A DNA stretch of 5,633 nucleotides, from the NCBI GenBank assembly GCA_937890735.1, contig CALACZ010000104.1, forward strand, positions 1-5,633, given 5' to 3'. Under the pieces are notes generated by a model. The model saw only the letters and a list, made by a program, of their open reading frames with translations, was not told the origin of the DNA and searched no databases. Made by a program: the position numbers and the translations under genes. Shown piece by piece: positions 5,611 through 5,633 of the stretch (its first letter is position 1; every line of letters starts with the position of its first letter). Source of the DNA: an uncultured Bacillota bacterium. GTDB taxonomy: Bacteria; Bacillota; Clostridia; Oscillospirales; Oscillospiraceae.

Positions 5611-5633
5611 TGGTGTTGAATGACAGCCCGGTG

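Overview
The window reads as chromosomal DNA of a high-G+C Clostridia, most likely a gut Oscillospirales/Ruminococcaceae-type bacterium. This rests on the mtnN and mfd sequences, the Shine-Dalgarno-led starts, and short GC-rich hairpin repeats ending in TGATGAGGG. I remember such repeats as common in those genomes but cannot check it here. No species can be named from the sequence alone.

Layout, left to right. Bases 1-278 are clearly poorer in G+C (about 40% over the first 120 bases by my count, against more than 70% in parts of mtnN). They hold at most the last codons of a gene entering from the left and one good sigma-A-type promoter. At 278-318 lies the 3' part of a tRNA-Ala(GGC) gene, from anticodon loop to acceptor strand, without its 5' half. 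That is the usual scar of tyrosine-recombinase integration, so the left end is probably the terminus of an integrated element. Just beyond it a second promoter leads into luxS (434-898), which overlaps mtnN (885-1604) by 14 bases. A strong intrinsic terminator (1645-1676) closes this two-gene operon.

Mfd, the transcription-repair coupling factor, lies convergently on the minus strand (1675-5190) and fills most of the window. Its leader carries a 7-bp hairpin next to the ribosome binding site. From about 5220 to the right end there is no gene. The space is filled by three clear copies and one diverged copy of a short hairpin repeat; two of them face each other and form an imperfect palindrome of about 155 bases.

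Functionally, MtnN and LuxS are consecutive steps of S-adenosylmethionine by-product recycling. MtnN cleaves S-adenosylhomocysteine to S-ribosylhomocysteine and adenine. LuxS converts S-ribosylhomocysteine to homocysteine and DPD, the precursor of autoinducer-2. Mfd is unrelated housekeeping DNA repair. I found no new multi-gene system. The points most worth a second look are the tRNA-derived integration scar with an outward-facing promoter upstream of luxS, and the structured repeat cluster upstream of mfd.
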